In this document: positions 8,596-15,868 of the stretch, piece after piece
Layout: every line of letters starts with the position of its first letter
How positions within the stretch are numbered: position 1 is the stretch's first letter
The notes under the pieces: model-generated
Seen by the model: the letters and a program-made list of their open reading frames with translations, nothing else
What the model was told of the DNA's origin: nothing
Databases searched by the model: none
Position numbers and translations under genes: made by a program
Origin: Olsenella timonensis
GTDB taxonomy: Bacteria > Actinomycetota > Coriobacteriia > Coriobacteriales > Atopobiaceae
Direction of reading: 5' to 3'
Assembly (NCBI RefSeq): GCF_900119915.1
Contig: NZ_LT635455.1
Location: 1,302,001-1,366,000, forward strand
Length of the DNA: 64,000 nucleotides

Positions 8596-8945
8596 CAGAA
8601 GTTGGCCCCGTTCCAGCCGAAGTCCGGCGTCCAGCCGTAGCGGATGTAGAGCCTCGACGCGTCCACGCCCAGCTCGCGGCAGATCACGGGCGTGACCTCC
8701 TCGGTGAAGCGCTCCCACGCGCTCGAGGGAACCTCACTGCGAGCGAACACGCCGACCTCGACGTAGGCGGACGGCTCGGCGTCGTCGCCGGCGAAGTAGA
8801 TGTGAGCGTCATCCTCGAACAGGCACATCAGCCATGCCTCGGACTTTCCGGGGACGACCTCGATGGCGCGCCCGTAGGCGGCCTTGAGGACCTCGCGCGA
8901 CGCCGGCGAGATCGGCGCTGAGCAGTAGGTGTGGACGACGGGCAT
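8595..8945 (-). CDS. MIF/tautomerase-superfamily protein
   Basis: 116 residues, the usual size of the macrophage-migration-inhibitory-factor family. Methionine is followed directly by proline (MPVVHTYCSAPIS), the N-terminal proline that acts as catalytic base in tautomerases once Met is removed. A central segment, EAWLMCLFEDDAHIYFAG, and the C-terminal YIRYGWTPDFGWNGANF fit the MIF fold, where the C-terminus lines the neighbouring active site of the trimer. The start has a GGAG site (GAAAGGAGCCGCC). The likely activity is keto-enol tautomerisation of a phenylpyruvate-like compound, but the physiological substrate is unknown. Confidence 0.8.
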   Translation of the reverse strand: MPVVHTYCSAPISPASREVLKAAYGRAIEVVPGKSEAWLMCLFEDDAHIYFAGDDAEPSAYVEVGVFARSEVPSSAWERFTEEVTPVICRELGVDASRLYIRYGWTPDFGWNGANF

Positions 8946-9018
8946 GGCGGCTCCTTTCGCGTGGACGACGCCAAGAGCATAGCCCAGCGGGGCCCTCGGG
9001 GCGGCGCGGCGGCCCGCC

Positions 9019-9064
9019 GACGGGGGCGGACGGCCAGCGGTTGGCCGGGCCGCCCGTCCCCGTC
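9019..9064 (-). terminator. GC-rich hairpin after the PTS/SIS operon
   Basis: GACGGGG at 9019 pairs with CCCCGTC ending at 9064. Inside it are further paired blocks, CGGCC with GGCCG. It lies 19 bases past the last SIS gene. There is no U-run, so factor-independent termination is only inferred. Confidence 0.5.
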
Positions 9065-9082
9065 ATCTCCTCCCGCGAGGAG

Positions 9083-9832
9083 CTAGAGGCTGCGGATTCG
9101 ATAGAAGTACTTGTCCACCAACCGGTCGTTGTGGCCCGCGCAGCCCTCGTCCATGAAGGCCATGTGGCCGTTGTAGTAGACGTCCGGCTCGAGGCCCCTG
9201 CGTACGAGGACCTCCACCATCTCGACGAGGATGGCGTTCTGCAGGAAGACCGCCGGGATCGTGGAGGTCGAGCCCACCTTCATGGGGAACCCCTCGACCT
9301 CGGTCGCGGCGTCGCCTACGAGCGAGCAGTTGTCGAGCACCACGTCGGCGACGTCCTTGAGCTTCACGCCCGCGCGGTGCTTGGTCGTGAGGAAGTCGCT
9401 GTACTCCACGGCCGTGATCGCGATCACGGGTATCCCCTTCTCGCGGGCGCGCAGCGCGGCGTCGACCGGGGCGATGTTGTTGCCGGAGTTGGAGATGATG
9501 ATCATGCAGTCGTCGGGCGTGATGCGGTGGTAGTCGACCACGTTCGTCCCCACCCCGTAGAGGTTCTCGAAGCCGTAGCTCTTCGTGATCTCAAAGCTGC
9601 CCGTCGCGCTCTGCTCGAGCAGGGCGCAGTAGTTGGCGGGCGTCGCCGCGCGCCAGAAGGCGTCGTCGGTCACGAGGTGCGAGTGCCCCGTGCCAAAGCC
9701 GTAGATGATGCCGCCCCTCTCGGTGGTGTCGGCGAGGAGCTCGGCGGCACGCTCGATCGCCTCGCCCTGCGTCTCGCGCACGCGCTGGACGACCTGCTGC
9801 ATGGTCTCGAAGTAGCGTTCCCAGGCTCTCAT
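9083..9832 (-). CDS. SIS-domain protein, UPF0309-like (second copy)
   Basis: 249 residues with a single SIS (sugar isomerase) fold, which binds phosphosugars. The phosphate-binding Ser/Thr-rich loops are visible: GFGTGHSH near residue 45, IIISNSGNN near 113, and VGSTSTIPA near 188. The protein is about 41 residues into its fold before the first loop, as in the UPF0309 group. It is the last gene of the PTS operon, 35 bases after a paralogue of the same length. A sugar-phosphate isomerase or a sensor acting on the phosphosugar made by the PTS is the reasonable inference. It starts after GAGGAGGCCCC. The specific reaction is not known. Confidence 0.85.
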   Translation of the reverse strand: MRAWERYFETMQQVVQRVRETQGEAIERAAELLADTTERGGIIYGFGTGHSHLVTDDAFWRAATPANYCALLEQSATGSFEITKSYGFENLYGVGTNVVDYHRITPDDCMIIISNSGNNIAPVDAALRAREKGIPVIAITAVEYSDFLTTKHRAGVKLKDVADVVLDNCSLVGDAATEVEGFPMKVGSTSTIPAVFLQNAILVEMVEVLVRRGLEPDVYYNGHMAFMDEGCAGHNDRLVDKYFYRIRSL

Positions 9833-9867
9833 GGGGCCTCCTCTCCTCCCCGCGCTCGCGCCGCGGG

Positions 9868-10611
9868 CTAGAAGCGATAGTGGATGCAGTCGCGGTACTC
9901 GTCGACGAGGCGCTTGTTGAGCTCGTCGCCGCCGTCGAGGTTGGCGCTATAGAACACCGGCGGCCGCTCCATGCCCTCGTCCACGAGGCGCTGCACGAGC
10001 GCGGCCACGATGGAGTTGAGCATGACGGCGCCCACGACGGTCGAGGTGGGCGAGACGCGCTGGTCGAGCCCCTCGATCGCGACAGCCGCATCGCCCACCT
10101 CGCCGTGGTTGTCGAGCACCACGTCGGCGAGCTCGAACAGGCGCAGGCCGCTGGGATGGCGCGAGGTCACCGACTGCGAGTAGGTGAGGTTGGTGATCGC
10201 GACGACCTTGGCGCCGGCGTCTCGGGCCGCCATGGCGACCTCGATCGTCACGGGGTTGCGGCCCGAGACCGAGTGTGCGATGAGGACGTCGCCGGGCCCA
10301 AAGTCTGCCTGATCGCGGGCGAGCTCCGTGCCGTAGCCGACGAGCCGCTCCATGTGACTGGTGTGGGTGATCGGGGCAGTGTCCAGCATGATCTCCCGCC
10401 CGAAGATGGGGTTCATGAGCATGAGGCCGCCGGCGCGGTAGTACATCTCCTCCGAGAGGATGCCGGCATGGCTCGCGCCGAAGGTGTAGATGGAGTGCTT
10501 CTCGCGCACGCACGTGGCGAGCAGCTCCACGCACTGCTCCATGTGCTCGCTCTCCCGCTCCTCGATCGTGTCGATGAGGCCGCGCACGATGTCTATGTAG
10601 TCAAAGCGCAT
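9868..10611 (-). CDS. SIS-domain protein, UPF0309-like (first copy)
   Basis: 247 residues, same fold and family as the next gene. Phosphosugar-loop motifs are FGASHAG near residue 43, IAHSVSGRNPV near 110 and VSPTSTVVGAV near 186. The two copies differ widely in sequence, so they are old paralogues that may form a heteromer or act on different intermediates. It follows the PTS EIIC gene but is separated from it by a hairpin with a T-run, so its expression is probably lower than that of the transporter or separately controlled. A GGGAG site lies before the ATG. Confidence 0.85.
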   Translation of the reverse strand: MRFDYIDIVRGLIDTIEERESEHMEQCVELLATCVREKHSIYTFGASHAGILSEEMYYRAGGLMLMNPIFGREIMLDTAPITHTSHMERLVGYGTELARDQADFGPGDVLIAHSVSGRNPVTIEVAMAARDAGAKVVAITNLTYSQSVTSRHPSGLRLFELADVVLDNHGEVGDAAVAIEGLDQRVSPTSTVVGAVMLNSIVAALVQRLVDEGMERPPVFYSANLDGGDELNKRLVDEYRDCIHYRF

Positions 10612-10628
10612 CGGGTGTGCTCCCTTCT

Positions 10629-10663
10629 AAAAGGGGCGCGCACGTCCCGACCGTGCGCGCCCC
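10629..10663 (-). terminator. Internal intrinsic terminator between EIIC and SIS genes
   Basis: On the minus strand an 11-bp perfect stem (GGGGCGCGCAC with GTGCGCGCCCC, 9-base loop) is followed at once by TTTT. It sits inside an otherwise collinear operon, so it should act as a partial terminator that reduces transcription of the two SIS genes. Confidence 0.75.
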
Positions 10664-10702
10664 GCTCCCCGAGTGCCCGGGGACGGCAGAGAGAGGGTGG
10701 CG

Positions 10703-11995
10703 CTAGGCGACGCCGGCGATCAGACGCGCGACCGCGCCGCAGATCATGCCCCAGATGTCGAAGTCCTGGCCGCCGTAGACGAGCATCCAGTCCTGGATGG
10801 TGTTGTTGAAGAAGTAGGCGCCAAAGCCGACGAGCAGGACGGCGAGAACGCCGCAGAGGGCGGCGCCGATGATGGTGCCGCGGATGCCGCCCTGGGCGTT
10901 GCAGATGATCGACGCCGCGCCGATCTCGAAGAAGCACGTGGTGACGAGCGGGATGACGACGGTCGGGAAGATGCCCATGGCCGTGGTCACGAGAATCGTG
11001 ATGATGGAGGTGATGAGGGCCACGATGAAGCCGATGATCAGGGCGTTGGGACCGTACGGGAAGATGACGGGGCAGTCGAGGGCGGGAATGGCGCCCGGGA
11101 CGATCTTCTCGGCGATGCCCTGGAAGGCGGGGACGATCTCGGCGATGAGCATGCGGACGCCCTGCATCATGACCGTCATGCCGACGCCGAAGTAGACGGC
11201 GTGCGTGAAGATGTAGGTGAAGATGCCCGTGGTGCCCTCGGCGTAGCCCCAGACGACGCCCGGGTCATAGCCGTTGGCCTGCAGGACGAAGAACATGACG
11301 ACGTAGCTCAGGGCGACGAGGATCGAGCCGGTGATGGAGACCTCGCGCAGGAAGCCGAGGGACTTGGGGACCTTGATGTCCTCGGTGGAGTGGGACGGGT
11401 CGCCCACGGCGCGGGCCACGAGACCGGAGATGACGGACAGGCCGGTCGTGGGGTGGCCGAGCGTGAAGGAGTCGTCGCCGGTCGCCTTGGTCACGAACGG
11501 ACGGATGAGGTTCGGGGAGACGATGAAGTAGAGCGAGGTGAAGACCGCGGCCAGGGCGATCAGCGGCGCGCCGGAGAGGCCGGCGCCGACGCCCGCGGCG
11601 ATGAACACGTACGGGAACCAGTAGAACATGTGGCCCGTCAGGAAGATCGTCTTCCACTTGGTGAAGCGCGCGAACAGGATGTTCACCAGGAAGGCGACGA
11701 TCATGACGATGCCGATCTCGGTGCCGTACTCGCCGCCGATGTCGACGGAGGTGGTCTCAACGGCCTGCGGCATGACGGTGTTGAACGCGCTGATGATGCC
11801 GTCGATGGAGCTGCCGGTGATCAGTCCGGTACCGGTGTTCAGGACGAAGAAGCCGATGGCCGTCATGATCGTGCCGCGCACGATCTCGGAGACGGGCTTC
11901 TTCTGGAGGATGAGGCCGATAAGGGCGATGAGCGCCAGGAAGATGGCGCCCTGGCCAAAGATCTCGTTGATTACGAAGTTCAGGACGGCGTCCAT
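10703..11995 (-). CDS. PTS transporter EIIC, ascorbate (UlaA/SgaT) family
   Basis: 430 residues with many hydrophobic segments, the length and pattern of the UlaA/SgaT fold. It forms the membrane channel that takes up a sugar-like substrate while it is phosphorylated by EIIB. The N-terminus (MDAVLNFVINEIFGQ), a loop with GHPTTGLSVISGL near residue 180, and FPYGPNALIIGF near 315 match this family. Ribosome site GGGAAG precedes the ATG. EIIB and EIIA lie just upstream in the same direction. Ascorbate itself is doubtful because the Ula catabolic genes (UlaD/E/F) are absent and SIS-domain proteins are present instead. Confidence 0.88.
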   Translation of the reverse strand: MDAVLNFVINEIFGQGAIFLALIALIGLILQKKPVSEIVRGTIMTAIGFFVLNTGTGLITGSSIDGIISAFNTVMPQAVETTSVDIGGEYGTEIGIVMIVAFLVNILFARFTKWKTIFLTGHMFYWFPYVFIAAGVGAGLSGAPLIALAAVFTSLYFIVSPNLIRPFVTKATGDDSFTLGHPTTGLSVISGLVARAVGDPSHSTEDIKVPKSLGFLREVSITGSILVALSYVVMFFVLQANGYDPGVVWGYAEGTTGIFTYIFTHAVYFGVGMTVMMQGVRMLIAEIVPAFQGIAEKIVPGAIPALDCPVIFPYGPNALIIGFIVALITSIITILVTTAMGIFPTVVIPLVTTCFFEIGAASIICNAQGGIRGTIIGAALCGVLAVLLVGFGAYFFNNTIQDWMLVYGGQDFDIWGMICGAVARLIAGVA

Positions 11996-12038
11996 GTTGC
12001 TTCCCTTTCGATTCCGTGGGGGCTGGCGCCCCGCTTAC

Positions 12039-12344
12039 CTAGGCGTCTGCGTGCTCCGCCGCGAACGACTCGAGGTACGCGAGGGTCTTCTCCTCCACCT
12101 CGGCCTTGTTCATGAAGTTGTCGAACTCCACGACGGGCACCTTGGCGCGGCCCTCGATGCGCTCTCCGAGCTCCTTGGAGATGAAGATGACGTCGCACTC
12201 GTTGGCGCAGCACGTCCCCACGTCCCCGCAGTAGGCCCTGATCTCGTAGCCGTGTGCCTTCGCGATCTTCTCGACGTTCATGCGCAGCATGAGCGACGAG
12301 CCGCAGCCCACGCCACAGACCGTCTGGATGGTTGGCACTGCCAT
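12039..12344 (-). CDS. PTS EIIB subunit, ascorbate/SgaB type
   Basis: 101 residues, a small soluble EIIB. The phosphocysteine loop is VCGVGCGSSLMLRM near residues 9-22, as in lactose/ascorbate-type EIIB proteins, where the first cysteine takes phosphate from EIIA and passes it to the sugar in EIIC. A second cysteine-rich stretch (YCGDVGTCCANEC) is unusual but not in the active site. It lies between EIIA and EIIC with a GGAG site before the ATG. Confidence 0.9.
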   Translation of the reverse strand: MAVPTIQTVCGVGCGSSLMLRMNVEKIAKAHGYEIRAYCGDVGTCCANECDVIFISKELGERIEGRAKVPVVEFDNFMNKAEVEEKTLAYLESFAAEHADA

Positions 12345-12393
12345 GTCGTGCTCCTTTCTCTCGCGGCCCTGTCGGACCTCGTTCCTACCCTGC

Positions 12394-12828
12394 CTATGCG
12401 TTCACGAGCTCGTAGAGCTCCTGGTCGCTCGAGCAGGCGACCATGCGCTCGACGAACGTCTCGTCCAGAAGCTTCTCGGCGACGCCCTGGAGGCGCGCGA
12501 TGTGCGACTCGCGGTCCACGCACGCCAGGCACATGACCACGCGCACCGGGTCGTTGTCGGAGCCGAAGAAGACCTCGCCGTCGAAGAGCGCCACCGAGAG
12601 GTCGCTCACGTGGACGTCATCGCCCGGTGCGGCGTGCGCCAGCGCGAAGCCGGGCATGAGCACGATGTAGGGACCGAGCTCGACGACGCTCGCAATCATG
12701 CGGTCGACGTATGAGGTCTCGATGCTGCCGCGCTCGACGAGCGGGGCGGCGGCGAGGCGAATCGCGTCCTGCCAGGAGTCGGCGTGGGCGCCGACCCTGA
12801 CGCAGTCACGGGCGATGGAGTCGCTCAT
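12394..12828 (-). CDS. PTS EIIA subunit, mannitol/fructose/ascorbate type
   Basis: 144 residues of the EIIA type-2 fold. The phosphorylated histidine lies in MPGFALAHAAPGDD near residue 70. The region DAIRLAAAPLVERGSI is the usual helix before it. It transfers phosphate from HPr to EIIB. The start at 12828 is chosen for its position after GGAAAGGACAGAAG; an upstream in-frame Met would add 24 residues that do not fit the family. It lies 40 bases after the regulator gene and its sequence resembles the regulator's C-terminal EIIA domain. Confidence 0.9.
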   Translation of the reverse strand: MSDSIARDCVRVGAHADSWQDAIRLAAAPLVERGSIETSYVDRMIASVVELGPYIVLMPGFALAHAAPGDDVHVSDLSVALFDGEVFFGSDNDPVRVVMCLACVDRESHIARLQGVAEKLLDETFVERMVACSSDQELYELVNA

Positions 12829-12868
12829 CTTCTGTCCTTTCCTCTCGGTGACGTCATGGCAAAGCGTG

Positions 12869-14851
12869 TCAGTCGTGCAGGTCGAGCACCTCGGCCACAC
12901 TGAGGTCGGGGCGCCCTATCGTACGGATGGTCCCCTTGCGCTCGAAGATCGGCGCAAGGGCGAGCAGAAGGCTCCGCTCGGTGTCATGGATGCCCAGGAC
13001 GATGACGCAGCGCACGGGCTTCTCGCCCTGCGGGCCGAAGGGGATGTCGTGGTCGAGCACCAGGATCGACGCGCAGTTCTCGCGGGCCCCGTCCGAGAGG
13101 CCCGCGTGCACGTAGGCCGTGCGGGGCGTGAGCACCATGTAGGGCCCGTAGTCCTCCACCGCACCGATCATCCGCTCCACGTAGCGCCCCTCGATCAGCC
13201 CGCGCTCGAGCAGCGGCCGCGCGGCGATCCTGATCGCGTCGCGCCAGTCGTCGCAGCCCACGCCCACCTGGACGCACTCGGGGCCGACGAAGTCGCGCAC
13301 CGAGCGCACGGGGCCGCCCTCCTGCAAGCTGGTCGAGTAGGAGCGCAGGAAGTACGAGCAGATCTTCGAGTAGGAGAGCTGCATGATCTGGCTCTTGACG
13401 CGCTCTATCTCCGGCTGGCGCAGCAGCGGGTCGACGGTCACGACGGGCACGTCGCCCAGGCTGCAGTCCGTGGTGGAGACCACGAGGTCAACCTGGTTTG
13501 CCGCCACGTAGTCGCGCGCCTCGTCCTCGGTCATGGGCCCGATGACGGTGCACTCCGCGAGCGCGTAGGAGAGCCGCGTCATCAGGACGGAGCTCGACGC
13601 CAGCCCGAAGGGGCACACGAAGAGCACCTTGAGGACCACGGACTCCCGGGCGCTCGACTCGTAGATGGCGTCAAGGTACATGGCGATGTAGCCGATCTCC
13701 GCATCGTTGAGGCTCACGCCGTAGCGCTGCTCGGCCAGGCGCATCTGCTTGAGCGTGAAGTCGTAGAGCAGGGAGATGGAGACCATGATCTGGCTGGGGA
13801 GCTCGCTCTCCACCTGGATGTCGTTGCGGCATCGGTAGATGGCGGCCCTCAGGTGCGTGGTGAGGCCGTCGATGAGGTGGGCGAGCGCGTCCTCGTCGAT
13901 CACGTGCAGCTCGCGCAGGGCGGAGATGAGGTCGCGCGAGATCAGCGCCGCCTCGTCGTCGGGAGCGGCGCTCGCGCGGTGCATCAGCCCCACGCTGGTC
14001 GTGCGCTGGGCAAACACGAGCGCACCGGCGAAGCGCCGCTCCCGGGGCTGCTCGAAGACGTCGGAGAGCAGCCCGCGGAGGGAGCGTAGGAAGGTGTCGT
14101 CGGCCCCGAGGGCGTCCTCGTCGGCGAGGGGGAACTCGGGAGGGCACAGCTCGCTGCCCTCGGGCAGCACGTGCCCGGCCTCGACGCGGGAGAGCGCGTA
14201 GGCGAGCATGAGCGCGAGCGCGGGGACGTCGACGAAGGAGGCGCCCTGAAGGCGCTCTATGTCGACCACGAGAGCGTCGACACGCTCGAGCACGGCGGGA
14301 GGAAGCTCCCGGCGCGCCACCATGCGCGCCACGTCACGCGTGGCAGAGCCGGTGACGAGGCCCATGAAGCAGTGGCGCATCTCCAGCTCGCCGCCGCGCA
14401 GGGACGACCCGACGCCCTGCTCGCGGCAGAGCTCGATGCCCACCCCCGCGAAGAAGGCCGCGATGTCGTCGCACTGCGCCACGATGGTCTGGCGACTCAC
14501 CCCGCACAAGTTCGCGATCTGCTGGAAGGTGACCGTGGGCCGCACGAGCAGCATGACCTCCGCCGCCACCTCCCGGTCCGCCCGGTCGGTGTAGGAGCTG
14601 TCCGGCTCGTCCAGCGCGGCGAGAATGGCGGAGCGCAGCGCGGGCGACGCGACGAGGCGGATCCCCGACCCCGGGACGCGCTCGATCAGCGCCCCGCGCT
14701 CGCGGGCGTACGCCTCGATCGCACCGAGGTCGGAGCGAACCGTGCGCTCTGAGACGTCGAGATGGCGGGCCAGCAGGGCGGTCGTGACATGGCCGACCTG
14801 ACGGCACAGGTACCGCAGACACGCCTTCTGTCGTCTGCTCAGCTCGATCAT
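12869..14851 (-). CDS. PRD-domain transcriptional regulator with EIIB and EIIA domains
   Basis: 660 residues. The order is: two helix-turn-helix domains at the N-terminus (QVGHVTTALLARHLDVSERT, residues ~15-40, and ATVGLCGVSRQT-like segment near 120), two PTS regulation domains (~190-400), an EIIB-like domain whose cysteine is in VLFVCPFGLASSS near 415, and an EIIA domain whose histidine is in TPRTAYVHAGLSD near 600. Regulators of this kind are activated or silenced by PTS-dependent phosphorylation and control their neighbouring PTS operon. The ATG at 14851 has GAGGAGGGCAGCC before it; longer in-frame starts lack support. It is the first gene of the operon. Confidence 0.9.
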   Translation of the reverse strand: MIELSRRQKACLRYLCRQVGHVTTALLARHLDVSERTVRSDLGAIEAYARERGALIERVPGSGIRLVASPALRSAILAALDEPDSSYTDRADREVAAEVMLLVRPTVTFQQIANLCGVSRQTIVAQCDDIAAFFAGVGIELCREQGVGSSLRGGELEMRHCFMGLVTGSATRDVARMVARRELPPAVLERVDALVVDIERLQGASFVDVPALALMLAYALSRVEAGHVLPEGSELCPPEFPLADEDALGADDTFLRSLRGLLSDVFEQPRERRFAGALVFAQRTTSVGLMHRASAAPDDEAALISRDLISALRELHVIDEDALAHLIDGLTTHLRAAIYRCRNDIQVESELPSQIMVSISLLYDFTLKQMRLAEQRYGVSLNDAEIGYIAMYLDAIYESSARESVVLKVLFVCPFGLASSSVLMTRLSYALAECTVIGPMTEDEARDYVAANQVDLVVSTTDCSLGDVPVVTVDPLLRQPEIERVKSQIMQLSYSKICSYFLRSYSTSLQEGGPVRSVRDFVGPECVQVGVGCDDWRDAIRIAARPLLERGLIEGRYVERMIGAVEDYGPYMVLTPRTAYVHAGLSDGARENCASILVLDHDIPFGPQGEKPVRCVIVLGIHDTERSLLLALAPIFERKGTIRTIGRPDLSVAEVLDLHD

Positions 14852-15012
14852 GGCTGCCCTCCTCGGCTCCATCGTGGCTGGGCGCACCTGCCTCTTCAAT
14901 GGCAAAAGGGCGCAGCGGCTGCGGCAAATTTCGTACTTTTCCCTGAAAGCGGGCGGCGGCACGGCGACCCGGGCAGCCCTGAGGACAATGGCAGCAGTAG
15001 GATAGGAGACAG

Positions 15013-15378
15013 TTGCAGTTGCGGCTTTGGAGAAGGGCGTGGGACATGCGACGGTCAAGGGCGTTCTGGCTGGGATTCGGGCTCCTGTGCGGGGCATGCC
15101 TGCTCAGCGTGATCAATCCCTGCGTGGGTGTGTTTGCGCTGGTCCACCTCGTCATCGCGCTCGTCGCGCTCGTCGCCTACCTCGTCATGCGAGCCCGGGC
15201 GGGAATGCTTCGGGAGGAAGGCGCCGAGGGCGGCCGCGTGATGCTCCCGGTGCAGCTCGCCTCGTTCGACGCCGCCCTCGACCTCTGGGCCCTCTCGGCC
15301 GTCATGGGCATCTCCGCCGCAGTCGCGCTCGTCTCGGCGGGCGGCGACGTCCGCCGCTGGCTCGGCGGCGTGGCGTAG
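15013..15378 (+). CDS. Small membrane protein of unknown function
   Basis: 121 residues with three likely membrane helices (about 18-33, 38-58 and 92-110). The middle has a short basic/acidic loop (MRARAGMLREEGAEGG). I do not recognise the family. I favour the TTG at 15013 because GATAGGAGACAG stands just in front of it; the ATG at 15046 has a weaker site and would remove 11 residues. It is divergent from the PTS regulator and convergent with the release-factor-like gene. Confidence 0.6.
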   Translation: MQLRLWRRAWDMRRSRAFWLGFGLLCGACLLSVINPCVGVFALVHLVIALVALVAYLVMRARAGMLREEGAEGGRVMLPVQLASFDAALDLWALSAVMGISAAVALVSAGGDVRRWLGGVA

Positions 15379-15388
15379 CGAGGCGGGC

Positions 15389-15766
15389 CTACTCCCCGTC
15401 CACGCGGCGGCGAAGCTGCTTGAGCTTGCCGCGGGAGCGCTTGGCCTCCAGGCGTCTGCGCTTCTGGGCGGCGGAGACGCGCGTCCTCTTGCGGGGGCGG
15501 GGCGGCCGTGCGCGGCGGCGGCACGCCTCGCGGATCTTCTCGACGCAGCGCTCGCGGTTGCGCAGCTGGCTGCGCTCCTCGCGCGACACCACCACAATGC
15601 CGGTCGGCACGTGACGCATGCGCACGGCCGAGTCGGAGGTGTTCACGCCCTGACCGCCCGGGCCCGACGCATGAAAGGTCTGCACCTCGCAGTCGCGGGC
15701 GATCTCGTCGGCGCCCATCCGGGCGAAGGCGGCATAGTCACGGTATGTGAGCTCGTTGTTCTCCAT
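15389..15766 (-). CDS. Peptide chain release factor-like protein with GGQ motif
   Basis: 125 residues consisting of just the catalytic domain of class I release factors followed by a very basic tail. The hallmark GGQ is in [20 protein letters not shown] near residue 37, which enters the ribosomal peptidyl-transferase centre and releases the nascent chain. Codon-recognition domains are missing. The size and lysine/arginine-rich C-terminus ([19 protein letters not shown]) recall ArfB/YaeJ, which rescues stalled ribosomes, but the N-terminal 30 residues differ from ArfB. Rescue factor is the likely role; a second possibility is an orphan member of the RF-1 domain family. Confidence 0.85.
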   Translation of the reverse strand: MENNELTYRDYAAFARMGADEIARDCEVQTFHASGPGGQGVNTSDSAVRMRHVPTGIVVVSREERSQLRNRERCVEKIREACRRRARPPRPRKRTRVSAAQKRRRLEAKRSRGKLKQLRRRVDGE

Positions 15767-15868
15767 GGTCCCATCCTATCAGGGGCGCGGCGGCGCACCT
15801 GCACAAGTTTTTGACATGAGGCCTGTATCATGAGCGCTTCGTAAAGACAGCGTCATGGAAAGACAACT

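Noticed and set aside
15821-15850. TTGACA and TATCAT near each other before the LtaS-like gene
   Set aside because: The spacing is only 9 bases, too short for one promoter.
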